Both the position numbers and the translations under genes were made by a program. The notes below the pieces were generated by a model. It made no database searches, was not told the DNA's origin, and was given only the letters and a program-made list of their open reading frames with translations. Source: Streptomyces sp. S3(2020) (lineage in GTDB: Bacteria; Actinomycetota; Actinomycetes; Streptomycetales; Streptomycetaceae). Taken from it: a DNA stretch of 55,942 nucleotides. Positions 8,081-15,699 of the stretch are shown here, piece by piece. Each line of letters starts with the position of its first letter. Positions within the stretch are counted from its first letter, which is position 1. Location of the stretch: NCBI RefSeq assembly GCF_013044505.1, contig NZ_JABERD010000046.1, positions 1 through 55,942 on the forward strand, written 5' to 3'.

Positions 8081-8134
8081 CGCGCGGCGGAGCCGCACAT
8101 CGATGCGGCGCCGCGCCCCTGAGGTTCCTCAGGC
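8079..8134 (-). repeat. Dispersed Streptomyces intergenic repeat, copy D
   Basis: Reads on the minus strand as CCTGAGG-AA-CCTCAGG followed by GGGGCGCGGCGCCGCATCG and ATGTGCGGCTCCGCCGCG. The core matches three other copies in the window. It lies between convergent genes, directly 3' of the BrkB gene and in its orientation, where the palindrome could terminate transcription. Confidence 0.7.
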
Positions 8135-8147
8135 CACCCCGACCCCT

Positions 8148-9287
8148 CTAAGAACCGTCCTCCTTGTGCGGGGGGTGTGTGCTCCTCACATGCGTCCGCA
8201 GTCTCGACGTCACGTCCTCCGGCGGCAGGAACCGCGACCACCGCTCCGGGAACTCCGAGGGCATGTCGGGGTCTTCCGGGTCGACGCTGTGGTGGGCCGC
8301 GGCTCGTGCGACGTACTCGGCGACCTGCGCCTCGCGGACCCGGTCGTTCGCGGCGCGGGCCGCTGCCGTCGCGGCGGCCGGCCAGACCCGGTCGATCGCG
8401 GCGTTGACCGCGGCGCCGACGAGGACGGCGAAGGCGGAGACACCGATCCACAGCATCACGGCGACGGCGGCGGCGAGGGAGCCGTAGATCGACGCGCCCT
8501 CGATGGTGTTCGTGAGGTAGATGCGCAGCAGGAAGCTGCCGAGCACCCACATGGCGAGGGCGACCAGTGCGCCGGGCACGTCCTCGATCCAGGGGGAGCG
8601 GACGGGGACCGACACGTGGTACAGCGTGGTCAGGAAGGCGATCGACAGGATGATCACCACCGGCCAGTACAGGATCTGTACGAGGGTCCCCGACCACGGC
8701 ACGATCCGTACCACGGCGTCCGGCCCCGCGACCATCAGCGGCAGCGCGATGGAGCCGATGAGCAGGGCCGCGAGGAAGAGCAGGAACGCCACCAGACGGG
8801 TCTTGACGATCCCCCGGACGCCGTCGAGGCCGTACATGACAGTGATGGTGTCGATGAAGACGTTGACCGCGCGGGAGCCGGACCACAGGGCGAAGAGGAA
8901 GCCTATGGAGATGACGTCGGGGCGGCCGCCGTTCATCACGTCGTCGAGGATCGGCTGCGCGATCTGCCGTACGCCCTTGTCGGACAGGACGGTGCGGGAG
9001 GCTTCCAGGAGGTTGGCCTCCAGGCTGCTGATGCTGTCGGTACCGGTCCAGTCGTCGACGTAGCCGAGCAGGCCGATCATGCTGAGCAGCAGCGGCGGCA
9101 CGGACAGCAGGGTGAAGAACGCGGCCTCGGCGGCGAGGCCCAGGATGCGGTACTCCATGCACGAGTTGACGGTGTCCTTGAGCAGCAGCCAGGCGGTCCT
9201 GCGCTTGGAGACGTCCCGATAGAGGGCACGCGCCCGGTGGAGGCGGCCGGAGGGGGGCCGCTGGGGGGATTCACTTGCTGGCTGCAC
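8148..9287 (-). CDS. YihY/BrkB family inner-membrane protein
   Basis: 379-residue multi-pass membrane protein of the YihY/virulence factor BrkB family, of uncertain biochemical role (once misnamed RNase BN). Landmarks are LGLAAEAAFFTLLSVPPLLLSMIGLLGYV near residue 50, the central SIGFLFALWSGSRAVNVFIDTITVMYG, and about six hydrophobic helices. The last (GSLAAAVAVMLWIGVSAFAVLVGAAVNAAI) is followed by a charged cytoplasmic tail of about 100 residues. The start is a GTG at 9287 with AGGG just upstream. It is monocistronic and convergent with the NmrA-like gene. Confidence 0.9.
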   Translation of the reverse strand: MQPASESPQRPPSGRLHRARALYRDVSKRRTAWLLLKDTVNSCMEYRILGLAAEAAFFTLLSVPPLLLSMIGLLGYVDDWTGTDSISSLEANLLEASRTVLSDKGVRQIAQPILDDVMNGGRPDVISIGFLFALWSGSRAVNVFIDTITVMYGLDGVRGIVKTRLVAFLLFLAALLIGSIALPLMVAGPDAVVRIVPWSGTLVQILYWPVVIILSIAFLTTLYHVSVPVRSPWIEDVPGALVALAMWVLGSFLLRIYLTNTIEGASIYGSLAAAVAVMLWIGVSAFAVLVGAAVNAAIDRVWPAAATAAARAANDRVREAQVAEYVARAAAHHSVDPEDPDMPSEFPERWSRFLPPEDVTSRLRTHVRSTHPPHKEDGS

Positions 9288-9708
9288 GCCCTAAAGGTAT
9301 CCGTCGCGGGAGGCTGCACTCATCCCCCGGGTGGTCGTCGGGCCCGTGTGAGCGCGTAGGCGATTCGAACCGTTTTCCTGTCATGTCCGCGTTGGCCGAA
9401 ATGTTCGGTCACTGATGTGAACACCCTGATCCGGAAATCATCGGGGCCCGGAAACGGGCCAATGACCGAAAATCTCTTGAAGTGTTCATGAATCTGCCGA
9501 AACAATCCTGATTGCATTCGTCGCGTATGCCGAGGATCACTCGGGCGCACACGACACGGGGGAATTCACGGGTCACTGACCATGGCCTTTTCCAGCCGCG
9601 TCGCCTGTGACGTGGCCTTTCCCACGGCCACTCCCATCACCTCCAGAACATGTCGCACCGCATTTCTCACTGCCCCCGGGGAACTGCACCAATCACCGAG
9701 GAGCTCTT
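9288..9708. other. 421-bp intergenic region, relatively AT-rich, no convincing gene
   Basis: This stretch is visibly richer in A/T than its neighbours (for example around 9365-9560). It should hold the promoters for the divergent BrkB gene and the NRPS-remnant genes. A small hairpin GGCCCG-GAAA-CGGGCC sits at 9445-9460. A 76-codon minus-strand frame at 9320-9550 has no family resemblance and is not called. Confidence 0.6.
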
Positions 9709-9996
9709 GTGCCGAACGGCACTGAACGTGTTCTCGCAGAAATCCTGGCCGGTGTCGTCCGAGTGGACCGTGTACCGCCCGACAGCCACTTCTGCGCCCG
9801 GGTCAGGAAACTCCCGGACCTGCCGTCCGTGTCGATACGGGACGACTACGGCCGTCCGACCGTCCGCAGCCCGGCCGCCGCGCTCGAACGGGCCCCGGAA
9901 TCCGCCGTGGCCAGGGCCGAGGAGCCGCCCCCACCGCCGGACAGGACGGCGGGCGCACCGGGGCGGAAGTCCCGCGGTGGGGAGGTAGGGCCATGA
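9709..9996 (+). CDS. Degenerate peptidyl/acyl carrier protein lacking the Ser attachment site
   Basis: 95-residue protein from a GTG at 9709 with a good GAGGAG ribosome site. Residues 4-24 (GTERVLAEILAGVVRVDRVP) and 27-59 (CARVRKLPDLPSVSIRDDYG then RPTVRSPAAAL) resemble the two flanks of the N-terminal carrier domain found in Streptomyces Pls-like NRPS proteins. The family usually has about 14 residues of the FDDLGADSLVMARF type between SHF and CARV; here SHF runs straight into CARV. The phosphopantetheine-accepting serine is therefore missing, as if by an in-frame deletion. The rest is a Pro/Ala/Arg tail. The stop overlaps the start of the adenylation gene (ATGA). Probably non-functional as a carrier; the comparison to the family is from memory. 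Confidence 0.6.
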   Translation: MPNGTERVLAEILAGVVRVDRVPPDSHFCARVRKLPDLPSVSIRDDYGRPTVRSPAAALERAPESAVARAEEPPPPPDRTAGAPGRKSRGGEVGP

Positions 9997-12026
9997 ACAC
10001 GATCCCGCACTGGACCCTCGACCCGAGGCCCGGCACGGCGGTGTACGAGGTCCCGCTGCCGGACGGCCTGTCGGTCGACGCACGGGCCGTCCGGGCCGCA
10101 CACGACAGGGTGCTCGCGAGCTTCCGCGCCGACCGCGACGACACCGTGCTCCGGGTCGCCGTCGTCGGCCACACCCTGCGCCTGCGGTACCGCACCGACG
10201 TCCTCGACCGCGAGGCCGCCGCCCGGATCGCCGGCTACCACCTGGCCGCCCTCACCACACCGGTACGGCGCAGCCTGCTGTCCGAGGCCGAACTCCACTT
10301 CCAGCTGGAGGAGTTGGCGGGTCCGCGACGCGTTCTGCCGGACCGGCGGGTGCACGAGCTGTTCGAGGAGCGGGCGGCGGCCCACCCCGACGCCGTGGCC
10401 GCCGTGGAAGGGGACAGGCAGTGGACGTACGGCGAACTCAACTCCCGGGCCAACCGCATCGGCCGGGCCCTGCTGGGGCACGGACTGCGCACCGAGGGCG
10501 TCGTCGCCGTGCTCATGGAGCGCAACCTCGACTGGCTGGCCGCCGTGCTCGGCGTCCTCAAGGCGGGCGGGGTGTATCTGCCCATCGATCCGCACTTCCC
10601 GGCCGGACGGGTCAGGGCGATCCTCGCCCGCGCGGACTACGACCTCGTCCTCACCAAGGACTCGGTCTCGGCCGCCTATGAAGAGGACCATGCCGAGACC
10701 GACCTCGGTGTCCCCGTCGCGGCGGACCAACTGGCCTACATCTGCTTCACGTCGGGTTCCACAGGGGAACCCAAGGGTGCGATGTGCGAGCACGCCGGTT
10801 TCGCCAACCACGTCCTCGCCAAGGTGGAGGACCTGGACATCGGCCCCGGTCAGGTGGTCGCGCAGACCGCGCCGCAGTCCTTCGGCATCTCCCTGTGGCA
10901 GCTGCTGGCCGCGCTGCTGGTGGGCGGGCGGACGCTGCTGGTCGGGCAGGACACGACCCTGGACGTGCCGCGGTTCGTGGACACCATCGAGCGCGGCCGG
11001 GTCAGTGTGCTCCAGGTGGTGCCGTCGTGTCTGGAGGCGGTGCTGGCCGAGTTGGAGCAGCGGCCGCGTGAACTCCCCGATCTGCGCAGGGTGTCGGTGA
11101 CCGGGGAGACGGTGAGGAAGGAGCTGGTGGAGCGCTGGTTCGCGGCCCGGCCCGGAATCCCGCTCGTCAACGCCTACGGTCTGACGGAGACGTCGGACGA
11201 CACCAACCACGAGGTCATGGACCGGGTACCGGACGAGGCCCGGGTCCCGCTCGGGCGGCCGATCGCCAATGTGCGGATCTACGTCGTCGACGAGCGGTTG
11301 GTGCCGGTGCCGCTGGGCGCGCCCGGCGAGATCGTCTTCTCCGGGGTGTGCGTGGGCCGCGGGTACGTCAACGATCCCGAGCGCACGAAGGCGGCGTTCA
11401 CCGAGGACCCGTACCGGCCCGGGGAGCGGCTGTACCGCAGCGGGGACCACGGGCGCTGGCTGCCCGACGGGAAGCTGGAGTTCCTCGGGCGCCGGGACAC
11501 CCAGGTGAAGATCCGGGGTGTCCGCGTCGAGATCGGCGAGATCGAGAACACGCTGCTGCGGGTGCCCGGCGTCCGGGACGCGGCGGTGGTCGTCGTGCGG
11601 GGTACGCGGCTGGTCGCGTTCTGCACCGGGGCGACGCCGGTCGACGCGGGTGCCGTGCGGCGGAGGCTGGCCGCCTCGCTGCCCGCGTACATGGTCCCGT
11701 CGGTCGTGCACTGGCGTCGGCGGCTGCCGCTGACCGCCAACGGCAAGACCGACCGGCGCACGCTCACCGCGCTCGCCGAGGACCTCGACACGCGGACGGA
11801 CGGTCCCAGTACGCCGGTCGAGCTGCGGCTCGCCGCCGCCTGGGCCGAGGTGCTGGGGATCCCGGCCGACCGGATCGGCCGCCATGATCACTTCTTCGAC
11901 CGCGGCGGCACCTCACTGGCCGCCGTGAAGCTGGCGATCGCCCTGGACCGGGCGATCACCCTCAAGGACGTCACCCGCCACCCGGTCCTCGCCGACCTCG
12001 CGGGCCTGCTCGACCGAACCGCCTGA
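9993..12026 (+). CDS. NRPS adenylation-PCP protein with truncated condensation domain
   Basis: 677-residue stand-alone module that would activate an amino acid as an aminoacyl-AMP and load it on its own carrier. Residues about 40-105 (LRLRYRTDVLDREAAARIAGYH, then SLLSEAELHFQLEEL) look like only the C-terminal end of a condensation domain. The adenylation domain spans about 110-590, with ICFTSGSTGEPKG (A3), NAYGLTETSDDTNHE (A5), YRSGDHGRWLPDGKLEFLGR (A7) and LTANGKTDRR (A10, catalytic Lys). The PCP at about 605-675 has DHFFDRGGTSLAAVK with an intact serine. No thioesterase, MbtH-like or tailoring gene follows, so the product is unknown and the locus may be an eroded cluster. It overlaps the degenerate carrier gene by 4 nt. 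Confidence 0.9.
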   Translation: MNTIPHWTLDPRPGTAVYEVPLPDGLSVDARAVRAAHDRVLASFRADRDDTVLRVAVVGHTLRLRYRTDVLDREAAARIAGYHLAALTTPVRRSLLSEAELHFQLEELAGPRRVLPDRRVHELFEERAAAHPDAVAAVEGDRQWTYGELNSRANRIGRALLGHGLRTEGVVAVLMERNLDWLAAVLGVLKAGGVYLPIDPHFPAGRVRAILARADYDLVLTKDSVSAAYEEDHAETDLGVPVAADQLAYICFTSGSTGEPKGAMCEHAGFANHVLAKVEDLDIGPGQVVAQTAPQSFGISLWQLLAALLVGGRTLLVGQDTTLDVPRFVDTIERGRVSVLQVVPSCLEAVLAELEQRPRELPDLRRVSVTGETVRKELVERWFAARPGIPLVNAYGLTETSDDTNHEVMDRVPDEARVPLGRPIANVRIYVVDERLVPVPLGAPGEIVFSGVCVGRGYVNDPERTKAAFTEDPYRPGERLYRSGDHGRWLPDGKLEFLGRRDTQVKIRGVRVEIGEIENTLLRVPGVRDAAVVVVRGTRLVAFCTGATPVDAGAVRRRLAASLPAYMVPSVVHWRRRLPLTANGKTDRRTLTALAEDLDTRTDGPSTPVELRLAAAWAEVLGIPADRIGRHDHFFDRGGTSLAAVKLAIALDRAITLKDVTRHPVLADLAGLLDRTA

Positions 12027-12045
12027 AAGGAACCACCTGAGGGCA

Positions 12046-12142
12046 GCGCCCCTGTAGCGGCGCGAGGCTGTAGGGGCGCGGGGCTGTATCGATCTGCGGC
12101 CACCGCCGCGTGGGCGCGACCAGCCACGAACGACCCGCACCC
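12046..12142 (+). repeat. Dispersed intergenic repeat, copy A, with terminator-like hairpin
   Basis: Complementary arms GCGCCCCT (12046-12053) and AGGGGCGC (12072-12079) form a stem. The second arm opens the repeat core, AGGGGCGCGGGGCTGTATCG then ATCTGCGGCCACCGCCGCG and GGGCGCGACCAGCCACGAAC. It sits 20 nt after the stop of the adenylation gene, in the same orientation. Confidence 0.75.
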
Positions 12143-12184
12143 GCCGAACGACATCACACCCCCACGGCGGGTAGGTTCCCCCTC

Positions 12185-13819
12185 ATGGCAGGCAGCACGC
12201 ACACCGTGACCAACCAGCCCCCGCCCCTGATCGGCCACGACCTCTACACAGCCGACAAAGCCCTGGTCGCGGCCGTGGAACGCCACACGGACCCCGACCT
12301 CTTGGACGAGGTGCACGGCGAACTCTCGGCCCTGGGCAAGACGTCCGGCTCCGCCCAGGTCCAGGAATGGGGCGCACAGGCCAACGAGCACCCCCCGACC
12401 CTGCGCACCCACGACCGTTACGGCCACCGCATCGACGAGGTCGACTTCCACCCGGCCTGGCACCGCCTCCTCGGCAAGGGCGTCTCCGCCGGTCTCACCG
12501 CGGCCTGGACCCGCCCCGCCGGCCACGTCCGCCGAGCCGCCGCGTTCCTGGTCTGGACCCAGGTCGACGCCGGCAACCTCTGCCCCCTGTCGATGACCCA
12601 CGCCGCCGTCCCCGCGCTGCGCACGGACCCGGTCCTCGCCGAGGAGTGGGAGCCCCGACTGACGTCGATGGTCTACGACCGTGGGCTGCGCCCCGCGCAC
12701 CGCAAGGCCGGCGCCCTGTTCGGCATGGGGATGACGGAGAAGCAGGGCGGCAGCGACGTACGGGCGGGCACCACCCGGGCCACCCCGCTGGCCGAGGACG
12801 GCACCTATGAGCTGACCGGCCACAAGTGGTTCTGTTCGGCCCCCATGTCCGACGGCTTCCTCGTCCTCGCCCAGGCTCCCGACGGGCTGACCTGCTTCCT
12901 CGTCCCGCGCGTCCTGGACGACGGCACCCGCAACCCGTTCCGTCTCCAGCGCCTCAAGGACAAGCTGGGCAACCGCTCCAACGCCTCCGCCGAGGTCGAG
13001 TTCGACGGCACCTGGGCACGCAGGGTCGGCGAGGAGGACCGGGGTGTGCGGACCATCATCGAGATGGTCGCGGCGACCCGGCTCGACTGCGTCCTCGGTT
13101 CGGCGGGGCTGATGCGGCAGGCCGTCGCCCAGGCCGTCCACCACTGCACGTACCGCGAGGCGTTCGGCGGCAGGCTCGTCGACAAGCCGCTGATGCGCAA
13201 CGTTCTGGCCGATCTCGCCCTGGAGTCCGAGGCGGCGACCACGCTGGCGCTGCGGCTCGCGGCGGCCTGCGACGACGGCGGCGAGCAGGAGCGTGCCTTC
13301 CTGCGGATCGCGGTGCCCGCCGCCAAGTACTGGGTGACCAAGCGCTGCGCCCCGGTGACGCTGGAGGCCGCCGAGTGCCTGGGTGGCAACGGCTATGTCG
13401 AGGACTCCGGCATGCCCCGGCTGGTGCGCGAGTCCCCGCTGAACTCGATCTGGGAGGGCGCGGGCAATGTCCAGGCCCTGGACGTGGTGCGGGTCCTGCG
13501 ACGGGAGCCCCTGGCCCTCAACGCCTACCTCCAGGAGGTCGGCAGGGCCCGCGGCGCCGACCACCGCCTGGACGGCGCGATCAAGAACCTGCTGACGGAA
13601 CTGGCCGACCTGGAGGGCATCGAGGCCCGAGCCCGACGGCTCACCGAGCGACTCGCGCTCGTCCTCCAGGGCTCGCTGCTGGTCCGCTTCGCACCACCGG
13701 AGGTGGCCGACGCGTTCTGCGCCTCCCGCCTCGGCGGCGACGCAGGCACGGCGTTCGGCACCCTGCCGCCGACCTTGGACCTGGCGTCAGTGGTGGACCG
13801 GTCCGGGCCGCAGGCCTGA
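12185..13819 (+). CDS. AidB-like acyl-CoA dehydrogenase
   Basis: 544-residue flavoprotein of the AidB branch (adaptive response to alkylation, isovaleryl-CoA dehydrogenase-like). Landmarks: N-terminal NQPPPLIGHDLYTADKAL, the FAD-contact MTEKQGGSDVRAGTT (about residues 183-197), FLVPRVLDDGTRN, LGSAGLMRQAVAQAVHH and the AidB signature ECLGGNGYVED followed by RESPLNSIWEGAGNVQALDV. The length and C-terminal extension match AidB rather than beta-oxidation enzymes. E. coli AidB binds DNA and flavin, but whether this protein protects DNA or oxidises an acyl-CoA cannot be told. ATG at 12185 was chosen over 12110 because the upstream part translates the intergenic repeat. Confidence 0.92.
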   Translation: MAGSTHTVTNQPPPLIGHDLYTADKALVAAVERHTDPDLLDEVHGELSALGKTSGSAQVQEWGAQANEHPPTLRTHDRYGHRIDEVDFHPAWHRLLGKGVSAGLTAAWTRPAGHVRRAAAFLVWTQVDAGNLCPLSMTHAAVPALRTDPVLAEEWEPRLTSMVYDRGLRPAHRKAGALFGMGMTEKQGGSDVRAGTTRATPLAEDGTYELTGHKWFCSAPMSDGFLVLAQAPDGLTCFLVPRVLDDGTRNPFRLQRLKDKLGNRSNASAEVEFDGTWARRVGEEDRGVRTIIEMVAATRLDCVLGSAGLMRQAVAQAVHHCTYREAFGGRLVDKPLMRNVLADLALESEAATTLALRLAAACDDGGEQERAFLRIAVPAAKYWVTKRCAPVTLEAAECLGGNGYVEDSGMPRLVRESPLNSIWEGAGNVQALDVVRVLRREPLALNAYLQEVGRARGADHRLDGAIKNLLTELADLEGIEARARRLTERLALVLQGSLLVRFAPPEVADAFCASRLGGDAGTAFGTLPPTLDLASVVDRSGPQA

Positions 13820-13825
13820 CCGTCC

Positions 13826-13894
13826 AGGGGCGCGGGACCGTATCAATGTGCGGCTACCGCCGCGCGGGCGCGAGCAACCACGAACCACCCGCGG
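13826..13894 (+). repeat. Dispersed intergenic repeat, copy B
   Basis: AGGGGCGCGGGACCGTATCA, ATGTGCGGCTACCGCCGCG and GGGCGCGAGCAACCACGAAC match the shared core of copies A, C and D with a few changes. It begins 7 nt after the aidB-like stop codon, in gene orientation. Confidence 0.72.
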
Positions 13895-13916
13895 AGGCCA
13901 CCACACATCGACCAGG

Positions 13917-13995
13917 CACCCCCTACCGCGAAACCCGCCCGACCGCCGGAGGCAAGTGGTAGGGGGTGGTGCTGCGCCGACACGGCACCACCCCC
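13917..13995 (+). terminator. Pair of mutually exclusive hairpins downstream of the aidB-like gene
   Basis: Arm 1 (CACCCCCTACC, 13917-13927) is perfectly complementary to GGTAGGGGGTG (13958-13968). The overlapping arm GGGGGTGGTGC (13962-13972) is perfectly complementary to GCACCACCCCC (13985-13995). Only one can form at a time. It may simply terminate the acyl-CoA dehydrogenase transcript; no U-run is present, as is common in Streptomyces. Confidence 0.5.
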
Positions 13996-14257
13996 ACCGT
14001 GGCCCGTTCGAGGCCGCGAACGCCGCTCGGGACGGCGTCGCTCAAGTTTCAAACAAGGCTCGGCGGTCCACCAGGGTTGCAGGGGGTTGCAACTTGCTGC
14101 TGACTGTGGCCGGACTGAGCCCGTCCACGAGGGGCGAAAGGCACTATGAGACGAACAGTCAGGACGGACGTCGCTCGCGTGGCCGAAAGGCGATGAGAAA
14201 CCGGTTGTCCGCAGCCCTTCATCAGTCCTTCAACATTCCCTCATCCGGGAGGATCCC

Positions 14258-15547
14258 GTGGCGCAATCGCCGACGGACGTCACCCAGCTCGCCGCCGTGG
14301 ACGCGGCGCGTGCGGCACGGGTGCTCAGCGACATGCGCTCCGCCACCCTCTCCGGGCAGCGGGCCGCGCTCGCACCCCGTCCGGTGATCGAGGAGTCCTG
14401 GGGACGGATGCTGCGCGGCGGGGTCGATCCCGACCACGACTTCCGGACCGGGCTGCTGTCCCTGGAGGAGGTGCAGCGGCGGCGCGAGACCTCGGTGCTG
14501 CGGCACGTCCTGCCGGTGCTGCGGCAGGGGCTGCTGTCGGTCGCGGACGTCGCCCACCACATCATGGTGGTCGCCGACGAGGAGGGCCGGGTGCTGTGGC
14601 GGGAGGGCAGTTCCCCGGTGCTGCGCAAGGCCGACGGGACCGGCTTCGAACTCGGCGCGGACTGGCGGGAGAGCGTCGTGGGCACCAACGGCATCGGCAC
14701 CCCGGTGGTGGCCCGCCGGCCGGTGCAGGTCTTCGCCTCCGAGCACTTCGTGCGCTCGCAGACCTCCTGGACCTGCACCGGGGCGCCGATCACTGACCCG
14801 CGGGACGGTCGGCTGATCGGTGTGGTGGACGTGAGCGGGCCGCTGGACACGATGCATCCGGCCACGCTCGCGTGGGTCGACTCGGTGGCCAAGCTCGCCG
14901 AGGCCCGGCTGCGGGAGCTGCACCAGGCCTCGCTGGAGCAACTGCGCGCGGTGGGGGCGCCGGTGCTGGCGCGGCTCGGCGGCCGGGCCCTGGTGGTGGA
15001 CGGGGACGGCTGGACGGCCGCGGTGACCGGGATGCCGTACCAGAACCGGATCGGGCTGCCCAAGTCGCTGACGGCGGGGCGGCGGTGGCTGCCGACGCTG
15101 GGTCTGTGCTCGGTGGAGCCGCTCGCGGGCGGCTGGCTGGTGCGGGCGGCGGCCGAGCCGGTGCCGGAGGGCGCCACCCGTATCGTGCTGGATCTGTCGC
15201 AGCCGCGCCGCTGGTCGGTGACGGTGTCCGGGATCGCCGGGTCGTGGAGCCATGAACTGAGTCCGCGGCACGCCGAGTTGCTGTATCTGCTGGCCGTGCA
15301 CCGGAGCGGTCGCAGTGCGGCGGGCCTGGCCGAGGACATGTTCGGGGACCCGGAGCGCCGGGTGACGGTGCGGGCGGAGATGTCCCGGGTACGCCGGTAT
15401 CTCGGGGGACTTCTGGAACACCGGCCGTATCGTTTCTGCGAAGGTGCGGAGGTCGAGGTCCGCCGCCCCGCCGACCCGCACGACCTGCTGCCGCACTCGA
15501 CGGCACCCGCGGTGACCGGCAAACGGTTGTCCACACACTCGCCCTGA
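14258..15547 (+). CDS. GAF-domain transcriptional regulator with C-terminal winged helix
   Basis: 429-residue regulator resembling the N-terminal sensor half of AcoR-type activators. It has VIEESWGRMLRGGVDPD (43-59), a GAF domain at about 105-210 (LLSVADVAHHIMVVADEEGR to GRLIGVVDVSGPLD), and a C-terminal DNA-binding segment (ELSPRHAELLYLLAVHRSGRSAAGLAEDMFGD, then VTVRAEMSRVRRYLGGLLEHRPYR). The sigma-54 interaction AAA+ domain of AcoR is absent, as usual in actinobacteria, which lack sigma-54. The GTG start at 14258 follows GGGAGGAT. Such proteins often control aldehyde or alcohol dehydrogenases, but none is adjacent. The ligand is unknown. Confidence 0.85.
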   Translation: MAQSPTDVTQLAAVDAARAARVLSDMRSATLSGQRAALAPRPVIEESWGRMLRGGVDPDHDFRTGLLSLEEVQRRRETSVLRHVLPVLRQGLLSVADVAHHIMVVADEEGRVLWREGSSPVLRKADGTGFELGADWRESVVGTNGIGTPVVARRPVQVFASEHFVRSQTSWTCTGAPITDPRDGRLIGVVDVSGPLDTMHPATLAWVDSVAKLAEARLRELHQASLEQLRAVGAPVLARLGGRALVVDGDGWTAAVTGMPYQNRIGLPKSLTAGRRWLPTLGLCSVEPLAGGWLVRAAAEPVPEGATRIVLDLSQPRRWSVTVSGIAGSWSHELSPRHAELLYLLAVHRSGRSAAGLAEDMFGDPERRVTVRAEMSRVRRYLGGLLEHRPYRFCEGAEVEVRRPADPHDLLPHSTAPAVTGKRLSTHSP

Positions 15548-15699
15548 AGCACCCAACAGGCGGCATCTTTCGCATATTTGCAGGGTCTTCGTCACCGGCG
15601 GGGCCCGACTGCCGTAGCATCCCTGTACGGGCCACCCCACCTGCTCCTTGGTCAACGTACGGATCACCAGGCGCAGTTGGCCCGCCTCGGGAGGACGAC

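Larger units (their letters stand above)
13820..14257. other. 438-bp intergenic region with repeat and competing hairpins
   Basis: Contains repeat copy B at its left end, then three mutually exclusive hairpin arms (13917-13995), then about 260 bp with GTTGCA-type repeats near 14083-14103 and the promoter/leader of the GAF regulator gene. A 16-codon frame (MRRTVRTDVARVAERR) near 14145 is seen but not supported. Confidence 0.6.

Noticed and set aside
9320..9550. 76-codon minus-strand frame in the AT-rich spacer
   Set aside because: No ribosome site, no family resemblance, and it lies in the likely promoter region.
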